DNA of 6,195 nt from CAYFZR01 sp046760505 [NCBI: Candidatus Hydrothermarchaeota archaeon] (GTDB lineage Archaea; CAYFZR01), in the NCBI GenBank assembly GCA_046760505.1, contig JBHIEG010000060.1, positions 1 to 6,195 on the forward strand, given 5' to 3'. Of the stretch, positions 5,866-6,195 are shown piece after piece. Numbering within the stretch: the first letter of the stretch is position 1; the number at the start of each line of letters is the position of its first letter. A program made the position numbers and the translations under genes. Under the pieces are notes generated by a model that was given only the letters and a program-made list of their open reading frames with translations, was not told the origin of the DNA and did no database searches.

Positions 5866-6195
5866 ATGGATGTTATTTGTCTCGGACAGATCACCGCAGA
5901 TGTTGTGGTAAATTGGACAAGAGAAATCCCAGATAGGGGAAAATCAAAATTTGTAAAGAGAATCCAGCTTAACAATGGTGGATGCGCCTGTAATACTGCA
6001 ATTGATCTTGCAAAAATTGGAATTAATGTAGGAATAATAGGAAAAGTAGGGGATGACGGATTTGGTGATTTTCTTATATCCTTGATGAAAAGTGAAGGAG
6101 TAAAAACTGAAGGTGTAAAAAGATCTCCAGAGGTAAATACTTCCTCTACTGTGGTATTAGTCGATCCAGATGGAGAAAGATCATTTTTGCATTAC
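5866..6195 (+). CDS. PfkB/ribokinase-family carbohydrate kinase, N-terminal part (cut by the window edge)
   Basis: The first 110 codons are open to the last base. The product should transfer phosphate from ATP to a sugar hydroxyl in the cytoplasm. Diagnostic features are the first strand MDVICLGQITADVVV (1-15), the sugar-binding NNGGCACNTAIDLAKIG (36-52), which is the first PfkB signature with its Gly-Gly and Asn, then IIGKVGDDGFG (57-67) and TSSTVVLVDPDGERSF (92-107), where family members contact the sugar. The catalytic GAGD motif lies beyond the window, so intactness cannot be confirmed. The ATG at 5866 has AGGAAG (5850-5855) 10 bases upstream. Being next to a lyxose/mannose-type isomerase, it plausibly phosphorylates D-xylulose or D-fructose (inference); the family also includes kinases for other sugars and nucleosides. 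Its start is duplicated as a remnant at 4989. Confidence 0.92.
   Translation, partial: MDVICLGQITADVVVNWTREIPDRGKSKFVKRIQLNNGGCACNTAIDLAKIGINVGIIGKVGDDGFGDFLISLMKSEGVKTEGVKRSPEVNTSSTVVLVDPDGERSFLHY

Noticed and set aside
1-6195. CRISPR arrays, insertion sequences, tRNA or rRNA genes, phage or defence genes
   Set aside because: No regularly spaced repeats, transposase motifs, terminal repeats with target duplications, cloverleaf-like sequences or defence domains were seen on either strand.

Overview
The window holds a sugar uptake and catabolism cluster, with all genes on the + strand. Base composition is AT-rich and gene families are bacterial. The substrate-binding protein has a signal peptidase I type signal (ending ...VALA|Q) and no lipobox cysteine. 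This fits a diderm bacterium better than a classical Gram-positive one. Candidate phyla such as Atribacterota or Aerophobota, or Thermotogota-like lineages, would be compatible, but the phylum is a guess made from protein style alone.

Layout: a consensus promoter (69-96) overlaps an inverted repeat (97-120) that is probably the operator of the LacI-family regulator at 143-1165. A 165-base leader (1166-1330) with possible RNA structure precedes a periplasmic sugar-binding protein (1331-2848). A strong intrinsic-terminator-like hairpin (2891-2932) separates that gene from two back-to-back MalF/MalG-type permease genes (2957-3859 and 3860-4693). Next come 423 bases with no intact gene (4694-5116). 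They contain what looks like the wreck of older genes, including the first 17 codons of a PfkB-family kinase followed by a stop (4989-5042). A D-lyxose/D-mannose-type isomerase (5117-5806) follows, and then the start of an intact PfkB-family sugar kinase (5866 to the window edge, 110 codons), whose N-terminus closely matches the remnant.

Proposed working (inference): the binding protein captures a sugar and delivers it to the two permeases, powered by an ATPase that is not encoded here. An aldose such as D-lyxose or D-mannose is isomerised to its ketose, and the PfkB kinase phosphorylates it. The LacI protein represses transcription until a sugar ligand binds. The gene set is a recognisable carbohydrate operon rather than a new system. 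The least ordinary parts are the kinase-start remnant and surrounding gene decay, the hairpin inside the transporter operon, and the structured leader.
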